DNA from: Tritrichomonas musculus
Lineage: Eukaryota > Parabasalia > Tritrichomonadida > Tritrichomonadidae
Direction of reading: 5' to 3'
DNA: 64,000 nucleotides
Assembly (NCBI GenBank): GCA_039105265.1
Contig: JAPFFF010000001.1
Coordinates: 11,346,001-11,410,000, forward strand
A program made the position numbers and the translations under genes. Position 1 is the first letter of the stretch. Every line of letters begins with the position of its first letter. Below the pieces are notes generated by a model. It worked only from the letters and a program-made list of their open reading frames with translations. It was not told the DNA's origin and did not search any database. Positions 28,706 through 38,056 of this stretch are shown piece by piece.

Positions 28706-29554
28706 ATGGGTAAAGTTAATCCTACAAATGTCCAAACTCAAATTCGAGTTTTACGTTCACAAATAAAGCAGCCAATGAATAAAGATCAAAGTGATGCTGA
28801 TAGCGCAATGAGATTAATGCAGGCTGATCTTGAGAGAAATGATAAAGAGCACTTTATGGCACATGCACGAAATGTAATTAGATCACGTAAAAGATGTGCT
28901 GGATTTCAAAGAATCATGGAAGCATTAACAGCAATTAATGATAATTGCATTGATATTACATCTAAAGCACCAAAAGAAAAAAGCATACCAGCTCAATTTG
29001 CAGAAGATATAACAATTGTTTATAATATCGGATCAGTTCTACGTATTCAGTCTTTTGAAAAGTTTCGAAAAGATATTATTTGTTCATTATATCCAAAATC
29101 AGCTCTCCAAGCGATTACTGGAAGCGATAAGCTCCCTGAAGTCATTAAGAACGGATTCCTTACTGATGGCGTTTCTGAACAAGAATTTATGGCTGTATAC
29201 GAAGAATTTGCGGGTATAAATCCAGACTTTCCAAAGAGAATTAATGATGCATTTGGCATAAAAGTTAATATGAACTCTGCTCCTCAAATGCCAGGCGCTT
29301 TACCTCAAGGATATCCGCAAATGCAGGGATACCCACAAATGCAGGGATACCCACAAACACAGGGATATCCACAAATGCAAGGATACCCACAAACACAGGG
29401 ATATCCACAAACGCAAGGATATCCGCTAGGATCATTTGCTCCTTCACAACAATATCAAGCCATAGATACACTCTTTATCCCAGTTGATATTCCAGAATTT
29501 ACACGAGATCGTTGGGGACCTTTGTCACAAGCTATATCAGAATCTACAAGTTAA
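28706..29554 (+). CDS. ESCRT-III (CHMP1/Vps46)-like protein with GYPQ(M/T)Q repeats
   Basis: 282 residues. The N-terminal about 150 residues are helical and match the Snf7-fold core of CHMP1 in length and helix order: QIRVLRSQIKQPMNKD, then DLERNDKEHFMAHARNVIRS and KRCAGFQRIMEALTAINDN, then FAEDITIVYNIGSVLRIQSF. CHMP1 has the same run of an Ala-x-x-x-Ile-Arg helix followed by an arginine-methionine helix. ESCRT-III proteins bend and cut membranes away from the cytosol and bind MIT domains. Residues about 202-237 are six tandem six-residue units (see the repeat), followed by GYPLGSF and a final segment with IDTLFIPVDIPEF. No standard C-terminal MIM motif (as in CHMP1) was recognised. An MIT-domain kinase is encoded 6 kb away. 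IST1 is the main alternative identity. Confidence 0.6.
   Translation: MGKVNPTNVQTQIRVLRSQIKQPMNKDQSDADSAMRLMQADLERNDKEHFMAHARNVIRSRKRCAGFQRIMEALTAINDNCIDITSKAPKEKSIPAQFAEDITIVYNIGSVLRIQSFEKFRKDIICSLYPKSALQAITGSDKLPEVIKNGFLTDGVSEQEFMAVYEEFAGINPDFPKRINDAFGIKVNMNSAPQMPGALPQGYPQMQGYPQMQGYPQTQGYPQMQGYPQTQGYPQTQGYPLGSFAPSQQYQAIDTLFIPVDIPEFTRDRWGPLSQAISESTS
29309..29416 (+). repeat. six 18-bp coding repeats (GYPQMQ/GYPQTQ)
   Basis: In-frame tandem repeat within the CHMP1-like gene; order M, M, T, M, T, T at the fifth position. A partial seventh unit GYPLG follows. Very similar DNA copies point to recent slippage or unequal exchange. Confidence 0.95.
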
Positions 29555-30059
29555 AAAAAAATATATCTATATGGTTATTAAATGTTAATTTTTTTGAAAT
29601 ATTCTATTTGCATTTTATACATTAACTATTATAAACATTCTTTTGATTATAATACTCGTTTTTTTTATAAAAATAGATTTCTATATATATATTATATGTA
29701 TTATAACCATTTTTACTTGGTATTATAAATATGCTTTAAAAATAAAGTAAAATATCACAAATATTATATCTATTTTAAAATAAACTTATATGATAAAAAA
29801 CTTTAATTTGAAATTCACATTAAAATTCATATGCCAAAGAGTTTGGCTAATTTAAAATGCTGTTTTTGATTTTTTTTACTTGCTACGCAAAGTATTCATA
29901 AAAAAAAAAAAAAAAGAGGAGGGTCAACTAATTGAATGGGAAATTTTTTCTCATTGTTTGCCTTTTTTTGCGTTATGTAATTAATAAATTCTAAATTTTA
30001 TTTTATTTATAAATAATATAAAAATAATTATATATAAATATTACTTTTATGATTTGATT
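29555..30059. other. gene-free AT-rich stretch
   Basis: Holds the 3' UTR of the CHMP1-like gene; a poly-A run ends in AAAGAGGAGGG near 29900-29922. No gene seen. Confidence 0.45.
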
Positions 30060-30755
30060 AAGGGCAATCGATGAAAATTGGAGAATATAAATTTCAAATA
30101 ATTCAAGATAGATCAAATGATGATTTGAAAGTATCCGCTAATATAATTAGAATAAACCATGCGAGATTCAATATTTTTACAAAATGGATGAGATATAACC
30201 AGTTTTTTGAAATGATTACTGATGCTATTAAATCAAACATTGCCACAAATTCAACACACCAAATCATTCAAAAACAATATATTAGATATATATGCGTATA
30301 ATAAATCTATTTATTCGACTAAATCTCAAATCCCAACTACCAATATTTTATTAGAGTCATAATAAGTTACACTCGATCATTAGTTTTATGCATACTATCA
30401 AGCAAATATATGAATTGATTTAAAATACCGTATGAGTAATTATTTTTTATATCTATATATATGATTAAATATGCAAGAATATTTAAAAAATATTAATATC
30501 CCATCAAGAAAAATTTGTAAAACTATAATATTAAAATTTGAAAAGAAAAAATTGAGAGAAAAAAATATTTGAATATGCATTCAAATTAGACTAATATGGA
30601 ATAAAACATTTTTATCTCAATAATATAAATAAATTATAGAGATATTTTAGATAGAAAAACTATTATATATTATATTAAATATTATGTGTACTTATGAAAA
30701 TTCCAAACCAATTATACTATGAGTTTTTGTGTTAAAAATAAGTTGACTCTCCTCT
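30060..30755 (+). repeat. 0.7-kb dispersed repeat, copy B
   Basis: Second copy of the block at 24703-25408, same orientation. In this copy the first 240 bases hold a 76-codon open frame (30071-30301) with sequence such as KIGEYKFQIIQDRSNDDLKV; copy A shares the DNA but its frame is interrupted. This suggests the block once included the end of a gene plus its downstream DNA. The family of the 76-codon frame is not recognised. Copy B is not followed by a PMT-like gene. Confidence 0.85.
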
Positions 30756-31121
30756 AAAAAAACACAAATTTGCTACAATAATTAGCAATATAGCTTTATA
30801 TTCCTTTAAAACACATAATACTATTTTTAAAAACTAAAATTAAATAATACAAAGATTTATATTATTTTTTGTTGAGATATTTTAATATCTTATTTTTTTT
30901 ATTTTGAATAGTTTATTTTTGCCTATATTTGCCTATATTTTTTTTAAAATTTTTTATAATACTGTAACGAAATAAAATCCATACATTTGAATATGATCTA
31001 TTTTTGCTATTTTAAAAACCAAATGGGCAAATGAAAAAAACAAAAATATATAAAAAACGTTTCTACGATTATTTTTCATACAAAAAGTTTCTTGTAAATG
31101 CTAATTTAGGTACATTTGCAA

Positions 31122-32690
31122 ATGTCAAAAAAAGTTGATACTGGTACTTTCCTCGAATATTTTTCACATAGGATTATAGAAATAGGCATTCCTGTTATTA
31201 TCACGCTTATTTTTGATGCATTCCTCACCCGATTTTTAGAAAGTAAAAGCTTAACTGCTTCTTTTGATCGATATTTTTCACAAACTATTACTACAGAATC
31301 AAAAGGCACATCATTAAAATTGGCAATTATAATTGCTGTAGTTTTAATTGCATTGATTATTATTGTGACGACAATAATTTTAGTATGTTACTACTATGGA
31401 TGCGTTAAAGTTATTATGATTTGGATGATCGTTGCAGTTACTCTCCTTCTAACATTATACATGCTTATAGCATTTGGCGATGTACCAAAATTGATTAATA
31501 CACCATTTGATTGGATTGGATTATTGCTATTTCTTATTAACTTAACGGTAGTTGGGGATATGTCAATTTTCTGGCGTGCTCCACCTATTTTTACTCATGT
31601 CTTTTTAATTATTATTTCAGTTTTGGTAGCCATCGTTTTTTTAAATCTGCCAGATTGGACAGTATGGATTCTTCTTGTTATCCTCATTATTTATGATTGC
31701 TGTGTTGTCCTTTGCCCCCATGGATTATTAAACGTTATCATTAAGAAGTCTGAAGAAAGAGGCGATTCAATACCAGCTCTTGTTTATTCATCAGCAGTGT
31801 GGATTTCAAAGATATACCACCCAAGTAATGAATATGAAAATGAAGTTGAAGAAGGAAGTGAAGATGCTGATGGAGGCGAAAATTCGGATGGTAACAGTGA
31901 AGAAAGCGCTGACAACAACAACAATGAAAACAACGGAACAAATAATGATGCATCACCAACAAATACTAATAGTAATCCAACTACAAATAATAATAACCCA
32001 TTGCCAAACGCTAATAGCTCAAATAATAATAATTCTAATAGCAATAATTTACCACCAAATTCAAATGCTTCAGATGATGATACTGATATTAATTTGATTG
32101 ACACAGAAGATCCTAAAAACAAAAAATCAAATTATCAAAGTTCGGCAATTAAGAAAAAAATGCAAGGACCAAATAAGAAAGGTGATGAATCTAATCAACC
32201 ACTTCTTGCACCTAATGATCCAAATGACAGCGACAGTGATGGGCTTCTCTCATTGAATCAAACACGAAAGCTTGTTGACAACGTTAAAAATAAAAATAAA
32301 AATAATAATAATAATGGTGAAGAAGAAGAAGAAGAAGAAAAAAGTGAAAAAGAGAAAAAACATTTAACAGATGAAGAAATAAAAGCCAAAAAAAGAAAAA
32401 GATTTGAATCAGATGATAATGAGGAAGGAATCAAACTTGGTCTTGGTGATTTTGTTTTTTATGGAATTCTTGTTACTAGAGCCGCAAGGATCGGATGGGA
32501 TGTGGCTATTCTTTGCATATTTGCTGTCATTCTTGGACTTTCTTTGACATTGATAATATTAGCAATTGTAGAGAGACCTCTTCCAGCTCTCCCGTTTTCT
32601 CTTTTCCTCGGACTTGTTTTTTATGTAACCGGAATTTATACTTTTCGTCCGTTTTGCTCGATTATTTCTGAACTGAGGATAACATTCTAA
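31122..32690 (+). CDS. PSEN: presenilin (gamma-secretase catalytic subunit)
   Basis: 522 residues from the ATG at 31122 (the longest frame starts six bases earlier with TTG). Presenilin is an aspartyl protease of ER, Golgi and endosomal membranes that cuts transmembrane stubs. Seen: six hydrophobic segments, then the first active-site motif IIYDCCVVLCPHGLLN (Asp192), then ERGDSIPALVYSS as in human PS1 (ETLFPALIYSS), a large loop, the second motif KLGLGDFVFYG (Asp443) and the substrate-binding PALP (488-491). All catalytic elements are intact. The cytosolic loop between the two aspartates, where other presenilins self-cleave, holds about 200 residues of Asn runs and a (Glu)7 run. Promoter motif AAAAAGTT lies at 31082-31089. 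Partners (nicastrin, APH-1, PEN-2) are not in this window. Confidence 0.95.
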   Translation: MSKKVDTGTFLEYFSHRIIEIGIPVIITLIFDAFLTRFLESKSLTASFDRYFSQTITTESKGTSLKLAIIIAVVLIALIIIVTTIILVCYYYGCVKVIMIWMIVAVTLLLTLYMLIAFGDVPKLINTPFDWIGLLLFLINLTVVGDMSIFWRAPPIFTHVFLIIISVLVAIVFLNLPDWTVWILLVILIIYDCCVVLCPHGLLNVIIKKSEERGDSIPALVYSSAVWISKIYHPSNEYENEVEEGSEDADGGENSDGNSEESADNNNNENNGTNNDASPTNTNSNPTTNNNNPLPNANSSNNNNSNSNNLPPNSNASDDDTDINLIDTEDPKNKKSNYQSSAIKKKMQGPNKKGDESNQPLLAPNDPNDSDSDGLLSLNQTRKLVDNVKNKNKNNNNNGEEEEEEEKSEKEKKHLTDEEIKAKKRKRFESDDNEEGIKLGLGDFVFYGILVTRAARIGWDVAILCIFAVILGLSLTLIILAIVERPLPALPFSLFLGLVFYVTGIYTFRPFCSIISELRITF

Positions 32691-32991
32691 TGTTGTTTAT
32701 TTTTACCTATTTTTCTATTTTTGATGCGTTAAAATAAAATATACTTTTATAATGATATTTCAATTTCTTAAAGATATTATTTTTTTTTATGGTTTCTTGA
32801 TCGTAAAAATAGATACCATTTAAATGACTCTGATACATGCTTGAATTAAAAAATGCATTAATTCAATTATCCTTGTTAAAAAAAAAGTGAATTTGCAATT
32901 TAAAATCAACATAAAACATGCTATAATATTGAATAATTTTATGCTGGCATTAAAACAGGTTCTTGAAGAAAAATTTCCGAATACGAACGTA

Positions 32992-33978
32992 TTATAATTT
33001 TTGAAGATGCTCATAATAAGAATTCCATGAAGGATACGTTTTCACTTTTTCGTCGACAAGGTAACATCCATATGCATCTATAAGAGGCATATTCCATACT
33101 TTTTTTGTATTTCCATTTTCTAACGATATAACGAAACAATTTAATTCATTCGAGTCAAAATAGCCATAAAAATTCATTGATACAACTTCACTTGGTTTAG
33201 GCTGCCTAAAAAATACCCAATTTGCTGATAATGTACATTTGGCAAGATGACCAATCTTTATCATTGATGTTTCAATTGGACCAAATATAGCCATAAATCG
33301 TAAAAAATCAGCATAAGTTAATTCTGTTTGCCCATCGTTTAAAACAATTGCTTCAATAACATCAACTGCGTTTTGCCATGGCTGTTCTGGTCTAATTGTT
33401 GCTGTTGCTAATTTTTCAATAAATATTTTCGGGCTTATTTTTTCTGTAATTTCCTCCTGAAAAAGATTTTTCCATAATGTCAAAACTGAATTTGCAAACA
33501 AATCACTAGCTGATTTCATAATTGCTCCAAGAATAAAGGTTTGTGATAAGTCTTCTATTTCAATTGTCGAAATTTTTTTGGTTTTAGGTGTTTCTGAATT
33601 TGGTGGATCAAGATTTGTATCCATAAGAATTCTATTTTGAGTAAATCCATCACGAGTCCATCGAGTCCATCCATTTTTTTCATGCTGCATCTTATGGAAA
33701 CCTAAATCATGAAGATTTACGTTCATTGAATTCATTTTAATACCGAGTAATTCGACAAGTCTTTTCTTATTAATCCTAAATTCTGTTTCTGATACCCATC
33801 CAATACCCACTTCTTCTTCAAGTTGTGTATTTGTTAAAATGAATGCAAGTAATAAATGAATTTTGTATGTAAACCGAGTTTTTGGATCTCGGCTACATTT
33901 TCTACGAATCACAGATTGGAGTTCAGGAGGTAGTTTTGATAAAGTTGATGTAACACTATCTGGAATATCTTCACTCAT
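32992..33978 (-). CDS. initiator-binding protein (IBP39-like) transcription factor
   Basis: 328 residues. N-terminal about 13-115 fits the initiator-binding domain (IBD) described for Trichomonas vaginalis IBP39: LPPELQSVIRRKCSRDPKTR, FTYKIHLLLAF, GWVSETEFRINKKRLVELLG, KMNSMNVNLHDLGF, then GWTRWTRDGFTQN. IBP39 binds the TCA(+1)Y(T/A) initiator at trichomonad start sites and recruits RNA polymerase II through its C-domain. The length also matches. By eye the C-terminal half looks like an EF-hand-like helix pair (about 200-250, TELTYADFLRFMAIFGPI) followed by an SH2-like sheet (about 251-328: ANWVFFRQ, then YGYFDSNELNCFVISLENG, ending PSWNSYYEHLQKL). In the SH2 reading the phosphotyrosine-binding arginine is missing. 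Which IBP paralogue this is cannot be told. Confidence 0.85.
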   Translation of the reverse strand: MSEDIPDSVTSTLSKLPPELQSVIRRKCSRDPKTRFTYKIHLLLAFILTNTQLEEEVGIGWVSETEFRINKKRLVELLGIKMNSMNVNLHDLGFHKMQHEKNGWTRWTRDGFTQNRILMDTNLDPPNSETPKTKKISTIEIEDLSQTFILGAIMKSASDLFANSVLTLWKNLFQEEITEKISPKIFIEKLATATIRPEQPWQNAVDVIEAIVLNDGQTELTYADFLRFMAIFGPIETSMIKIGHLAKCTLSANWVFFRQPKPSEVVSMNFYGYFDSNELNCFVISLENGNTKKVWNMPLIDAYGCYLVDEKVKTYPSWNSYYEHLQKL

Positions 33979-34200
33979 TTCTACAAATTTAAAAATTTAA
34001 TTTAATGTCGATCAAATTCTTTTCAATTTTTTCTATAAAAATTTTAATTCTATCATGATCAAAAATGATAAAAGCTTCTAAATAATATCATAAAGTATTA
34101 TTAAAAAGCTAATACTTTTGGAGAAAACTGAAATGAATTAATTTCAAAAAAGAAAGATAAAGAAATAAAAAATAGCTATTTTTATTCTGATCATACAATT

Positions 34201-36435
34201 CTATTTTTTGGGTTTATTTTTCATTTTTAACTCATATTTGCTAAACTTTGCCATATCAATATTCTGAAATGGAAGAGCGCGCTTTAAAAACATCTGACAT
34301 ATCTCACGAAAAGTGGGTCTTTCGTAAGGATTTGCATCCCAACAACTTTGAATCAGCTGAACCCAAGCTTCGTCGAGATTCTTTCCATATAAAGAAGGTC
34401 TTTCACCTGAACAAACTCTATTTACCAACTCAAGAACACTAGTAATATTGCTGAAAGACATTTCTTCTAATAGAAGTTCATAACAAATGTAACCATAAGC
34501 ATATACGTCAATTGAATTTGTATATTCTTGTCTCATCATGAGTTCAGGAGCCATATAAACAGGAGAGCCTGCTGCCTGCGTTTGTCTCATTCTTTGCTCA
34601 TCCATTGTTTTTGATAATCCAAAATCACCAACAGCTGGTTCGTCATATCGGTTAAGTAATACATTTGCTGGCTTCAAATCTCTATGAACGATATCTAATG
34701 AATGAAGATATTTCATAGCTTCTGCTATTCCGTATAATGCAATATATTTTTGAGTTAAGGTAAACTGTTTTTTCTTTTCGATTACATCTTGTAATGATCC
34801 ATTTGGCATGTATTCAAGTACAAGAATTGGTGAATTTTTGTTCTTTGAATCAGTCATGGAAAACCCAACAAGATTTACAACTGCTGGGTGATTAGCGAAT
34901 ATCATCATTTCAATCTCTCTGAAGAAAGATTTTTGATCTTCTGGGGAGCTTAATTGATGAAGAAGCTCTTTCATCGCGTATTCATTACCATTTTGAATAT
35001 TTTTAACGAGATAAACTACACCATTAGCACCACGTCCTATAATACGTTCTTCTTTATAATCTTTTGCTTGAATAATGCGATCTGACATTAAAACATGATG
35101 ATGTTTGGCTGAAGATTTCTGAATGTCATCAGAATCATCAGAATCTGAACTGCTTACTGGCTGAATCTGATGCTGAGTTTTAGCGGCGTTTTGGACTTGG
35201 CTACTTTTTTGAACATTATTTACACTTGGCATATTTTGATTAAAACATCCTGGTTGAATTTCTCTTGATGGAGGAGGCTGGCTGACTTGAAATTGCTGTT
35301 GGGGATTTGCTTCTTGCGGATTTTGTTGTGGTTGCTGATTTTGCATTTGATGATATTGAGAATAAGATTGCTGTGGGTAAAATGATTGTGGAGGCGGGGA
35401 GGATTGAGCATAGTATTGCGATTGAGGGACCATTACTTGTTGTGATTGATTGAATTGCTGAGGATATTGCAATTGATACTGTTGTTGTTGTGGCTGAATA
35501 CTTGGCTGTGGCTGAGAATTTTGTTGTGGCTGTGAGTTTTGTTGTGGTTGGAATTTTTGCTGAGGACGTTGGCTTTGCTGCTGGGAAATATTTTGTGGTT
35601 GAAGTTTTTGTTGGTGCGATGATGGTTGCATTAGTTGTGGTCTTGGCTGATCTTTATCGTTTTTCTTCTTTTTTTTTTCATCTTGCTTCTTAGAATCATG
35701 ATTCTTACTCTTATTAAAATGAAACAATTTCTTTTTCTCAGATTTATGCTCATCTTCATTGGGATCAGGCTGCTTAGGCTTTTCAGACTGTGATAACGGA
35801 GTAGGATTTTTTGGCCGATAAGATTTTGAAAAGTTAGGATTATTTTGCTGCGATTGTGGTTGATTTTGTGAATTTTGCACGCGGTATGATTGAGATTGAG
35901 CTTGACTTTGCTGAACAGTTTGATTGAAATTTTGTCCTGGTTGATAATAATGCTGTTGGATCGAGTTTGGCTCTGGAAAATTGGGGACTTGAGGATAAAA
36001 TGCTTGTGGCTGGCTTGGTGGAGGGGTTCCTCCATTCAAATTTCCAATTTCATCTAAGTTGGAAAGTGGGTATAACAAAGGTGGATTTTGAGATGGATAA
36101 GCGGTGTTTGGCAGATAACTAGGATTTCCTGCGTATGTAGCAGGAGGTACTTTAGGATACATTAATTGCGATTGATTTTGAATATGATAAGTCTGAATCT
36201 GGTAATTTAACTCATTAATTCGATTATATATATTTTCAAGGTTGGTTTCAATTGCATGCAACTGTGAAGGATTATTCAAATATTGTTTTAATTTACATGC
36301 TGACTCGTATTCTGTTTTAGCACCTTGGTAGGAAGCTAATGCTTCTTGAATTTTATTTTGATTATCTAAATCAATAGCTGTTCGATAGCATTCATCTCCT
36401 CTTTGCAAATATTCATTAGTTTGGATCTGTTCCAT
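34201..36435 (-). CDS. MIT-domain TKL-type protein kinase with Gln-rich linker
   Basis: 744 residues from the ATG at 36435 (the longest frame starts with TTG at 36459). About residues 5-80 fit an MIT three-helix domain (DECYRTAIDLDNQNKIQEAL, then ASYQGAKTEYESACKL), the module that binds ESCRT-III tails. Residues about 85-440 are low complexity, Gln/Pro/Asn-rich with a Lys-rich patch. The kinase domain is about 463-720: IGRGANGVVYLV, ATP lysine in YAMKEL, VHRDLKPANVLL, GDFGLS, MAPELM, and the TKL-style end SCWDANPYERPTFREI. All catalytic residues are present. MIT domains are known in ULK3, RPS6KC1 and spastin-like proteins, but with other kinase types. A link to the CHMP1-like protein at 28706 is inference from domain logic only. 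Confidence 0.85.
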   Translation of the reverse strand: MEQIQTNEYLQRGDECYRTAIDLDNQNKIQEALASYQGAKTEYESACKLKQYLNNPSQLHAIETNLENIYNRINELNYQIQTYHIQNQSQLMYPKVPPATYAGNPSYLPNTAYPSQNPPLLYPLSNLDEIGNLNGGTPPPSQPQAFYPQVPNFPEPNSIQQHYYQPGQNFNQTVQQSQAQSQSYRVQNSQNQPQSQQNNPNFSKSYRPKNPTPLSQSEKPKQPDPNEDEHKSEKKKLFHFNKSKNHDSKKQDEKKKKKNDKDQPRPQLMQPSSHQQKLQPQNISQQQSQRPQQKFQPQQNSQPQQNSQPQPSIQPQQQQYQLQYPQQFNQSQQVMVPQSQYYAQSSPPPQSFYPQQSYSQYHQMQNQQPQQNPQEANPQQQFQVSQPPPSREIQPGCFNQNMPSVNNVQKSSQVQNAAKTQHQIQPVSSSDSDDSDDIQKSSAKHHHVLMSDRIIQAKDYKEERIIGRGANGVVYLVKNIQNGNEYAMKELLHQLSSPEDQKSFFREIEMMIFANHPAVVNLVGFSMTDSKNKNSPILVLEYMPNGSLQDVIEKKKQFTLTQKYIALYGIAEAMKYLHSLDIVHRDLKPANVLLNRYDEPAVGDFGLSKTMDEQRMRQTQAAGSPVYMAPELMMRQEYTNSIDVYAYGYICYELLLEEMSFSNITSVLELVNRVCSGERPSLYGKNLDEAWVQLIQSCWDANPYERPTFREICQMFLKRALPFQNIDMAKFSKYELKMKNKPKK

Positions 36436-36522
36436 TACGGTGATTTTTCTATTTGTCAAAATTGAAAAGTTATTTGTGAAAAATCATTCAAACATAAAAA
36501 ATTAAAAATTTAAAAATAAATA

Positions 36523-37321
36523 CATTAAGGAAGTTGTAGGACCAAATATAATTTGAACTTTTTGTGTAAATATCTCATTAAATAATTTGTTATTGTAATT
36601 ATAAAATATATTATTATATTATATATTTGATATTTATTAAAATAAATCAATAATAAATGAGATCCCTTACGTATATGAAAGAAAAACATCCAAATTAAAA
36701 AAGACATTAAAATGAATAGAACATCAGAACGTCTTTATTTATCAAAAAATACATGGTTTTTATTAAATATATACCTGCTTGCTCACTTTTCCTATTGACC
36801 AAAATAGCATAATTTGAAAAAAAATTTAATGATCATCAATTTTCTGAAAAAATTTTGTTATATTTTTTTCTTAAATAGAGTTTAATTTTGGGATATTTGT
36901 AAGTTTACTATAATATTATTTATTGCACACATTAAAATTCAATTTTAATGAGGCAATAAAAAAAGTGGTTTTAGCCAAATTCATAACTTTAAAATGAATG
37001 GAAGTTTGCGAATTCAAAAATGTAGCAATTGAACTATTAATATATCAAAATTAATCATTTGCTGAATATTTCCTATTGAGTATTTTTTTAATTCATTTAC
37101 TTTTTTATTCAAAAATTTATACTTCAATAGGTCCGATATCATAAAAAATGAATGACAGTAAAATGTCTTCTGAGATAATTTTTGAAATTATTGGTAAAAT
37201 AGTATTATATATTTAAATGTTAATGCAATTTAATTGATAAAGTTTTGTGAAGATAAATATTAAATGAGATATTTTACTTACAAAAATGAGATTATATTTG
37301 GTCCTACCACGTCCTTTAATG
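36523..37321. mobile_element. 799-bp inverted-repeat element
   Basis: The left arm CATTAAGGAAGTTGTAGGAC and the inverted right arm CATTAAAGGACGTGGTAGGA continue as the same sequence (CCAAATATAAT, later AATATCTCATT-TAA) for about 65 bases (36523-36590 and 37255-37321). The middle has no coding frame. The flanks give no convincing long target duplication; TTAA or TA inside the first bases of each arm could be the target. The terminal GGACGT resembles the ends of the element at 57947-58309, so the two may be distant relatives. Confidence 0.75.
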
Positions 37322-37351
37322 TTACAAAAGACAATTAATATTATGATGTTG

Positions 37352-38056
37352 TTAACAGTATTTCAATTTAATTTCATCTCGAAGAGACATTCTCGGACTT
37401 TCATTCTTAGGAGGAACTCTTAATTTACCAGCCCATCTTTTTGGTTTGCTAAGGGTTGGAATAATATCATATTGCCCAGGACCAGGATTTTTTGATATTT
37501 GACCCCATACTTCTCTGTTCTCTGCTTTAGACACAGTAAAAGCAGCAGATCTAGGCCTGGTAAATTCAATAGAAGGTTTATACTGGCCTGGCCCTGGAAT
37601 ACAGTCATCATATTCTTTGTAAAAGGTTCTAACACCAATTTTTGGCGCAGTATGAGAAAATTCTGATTTCGGAAAATAATTGGGCCCTGGCGAATCGTTA
37701 ATACACCAATTGTGATCACCACAACCATGTATCGATGTTGCAGGACGTGTGAATGGCTCAGGCGGTAAAAACCCAATCTTACTTGATATTGATGTATAAT
37801 CAGTTTCTTGACGTTTCTGAATTGTATGTGGAATATCAATTTGTAATGATTTCCCTCCAATTTCATACGCGCCAGGCCCGGGTATTTTTTCAGGCGGCGG
37901 CGGAGGTTTTCTTGAACATCCGATTGTGATTGATTTAGCGTCTTGACCAAAAATATAAGGGTTTTTTGGGACATATCGAAAATTCCGAATGGGGTACTTC
38001 TCATCGAAATATCGTTTCTTCTCTTTTAAGCTACGCTTACGATTGTCTACATCCAT
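37352..38056 (-). CDS. SHIPPO/STPGR-repeat protein (flagellar or microtubule-associated)
   Basis: 234 residues with the Pro-Gly-Pro-x-x-Tyr repeats of sperm-tail PG-rich proteins: PGPGAYEIGG, SPGPNYFPKS, IPGPGQYKPS and NPGPGQYDII, with intervening TRPRSAAFTVS-type phenylalanine segments. Proteins of this family (ODF3/CIMAP, SHIPPO1) bind microtubules and several are inner proteins of ciliary doublets. Trichomonads carry flagella and an axostyle, so a role in one of these is likely. Proline-rich and basic, no other domain. It is divergently paired with ARPC4, 318 bases apart, and has AAAAAGTT 41-48 bases upstream (plus-strand AACTTTTT at 38097-38104). Confidence 0.88.
   Translation of the reverse strand: MDVDNRKRSLKEKKRYFDEKYPIRNFRYVPKNPYIFGQDAKSITIGCSRKPPPPPEKIPGPGAYEIGGKSLQIDIPHTIQKRQETDYTSISSKIGFLPPEPFTRPATSIHGCGDHNWCINDSPGPNYFPKSEFSHTAPKIGVRTFYKEYDDCIPGPGQYKPSIEFTRPRSAAFTVSKAENREVWGQISKNPGPGQYDIIPTLSKPKRWAGKLRVPPKNESPRMSLRDEIKLKYC

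Noticed and set aside
30071-30301. 76-codon open frame as a gene
   Set aside because: It lies in repeat copy B, has no recognised domain, and the aligned copy A is interrupted; better described as a repeat remnant.
31741-32122. Leu/Ser-rich open frames antisense to and overlapping presenilin
   Set aside because: They mirror the Asn- and Glu-coding triplet runs of the presenilin loop.
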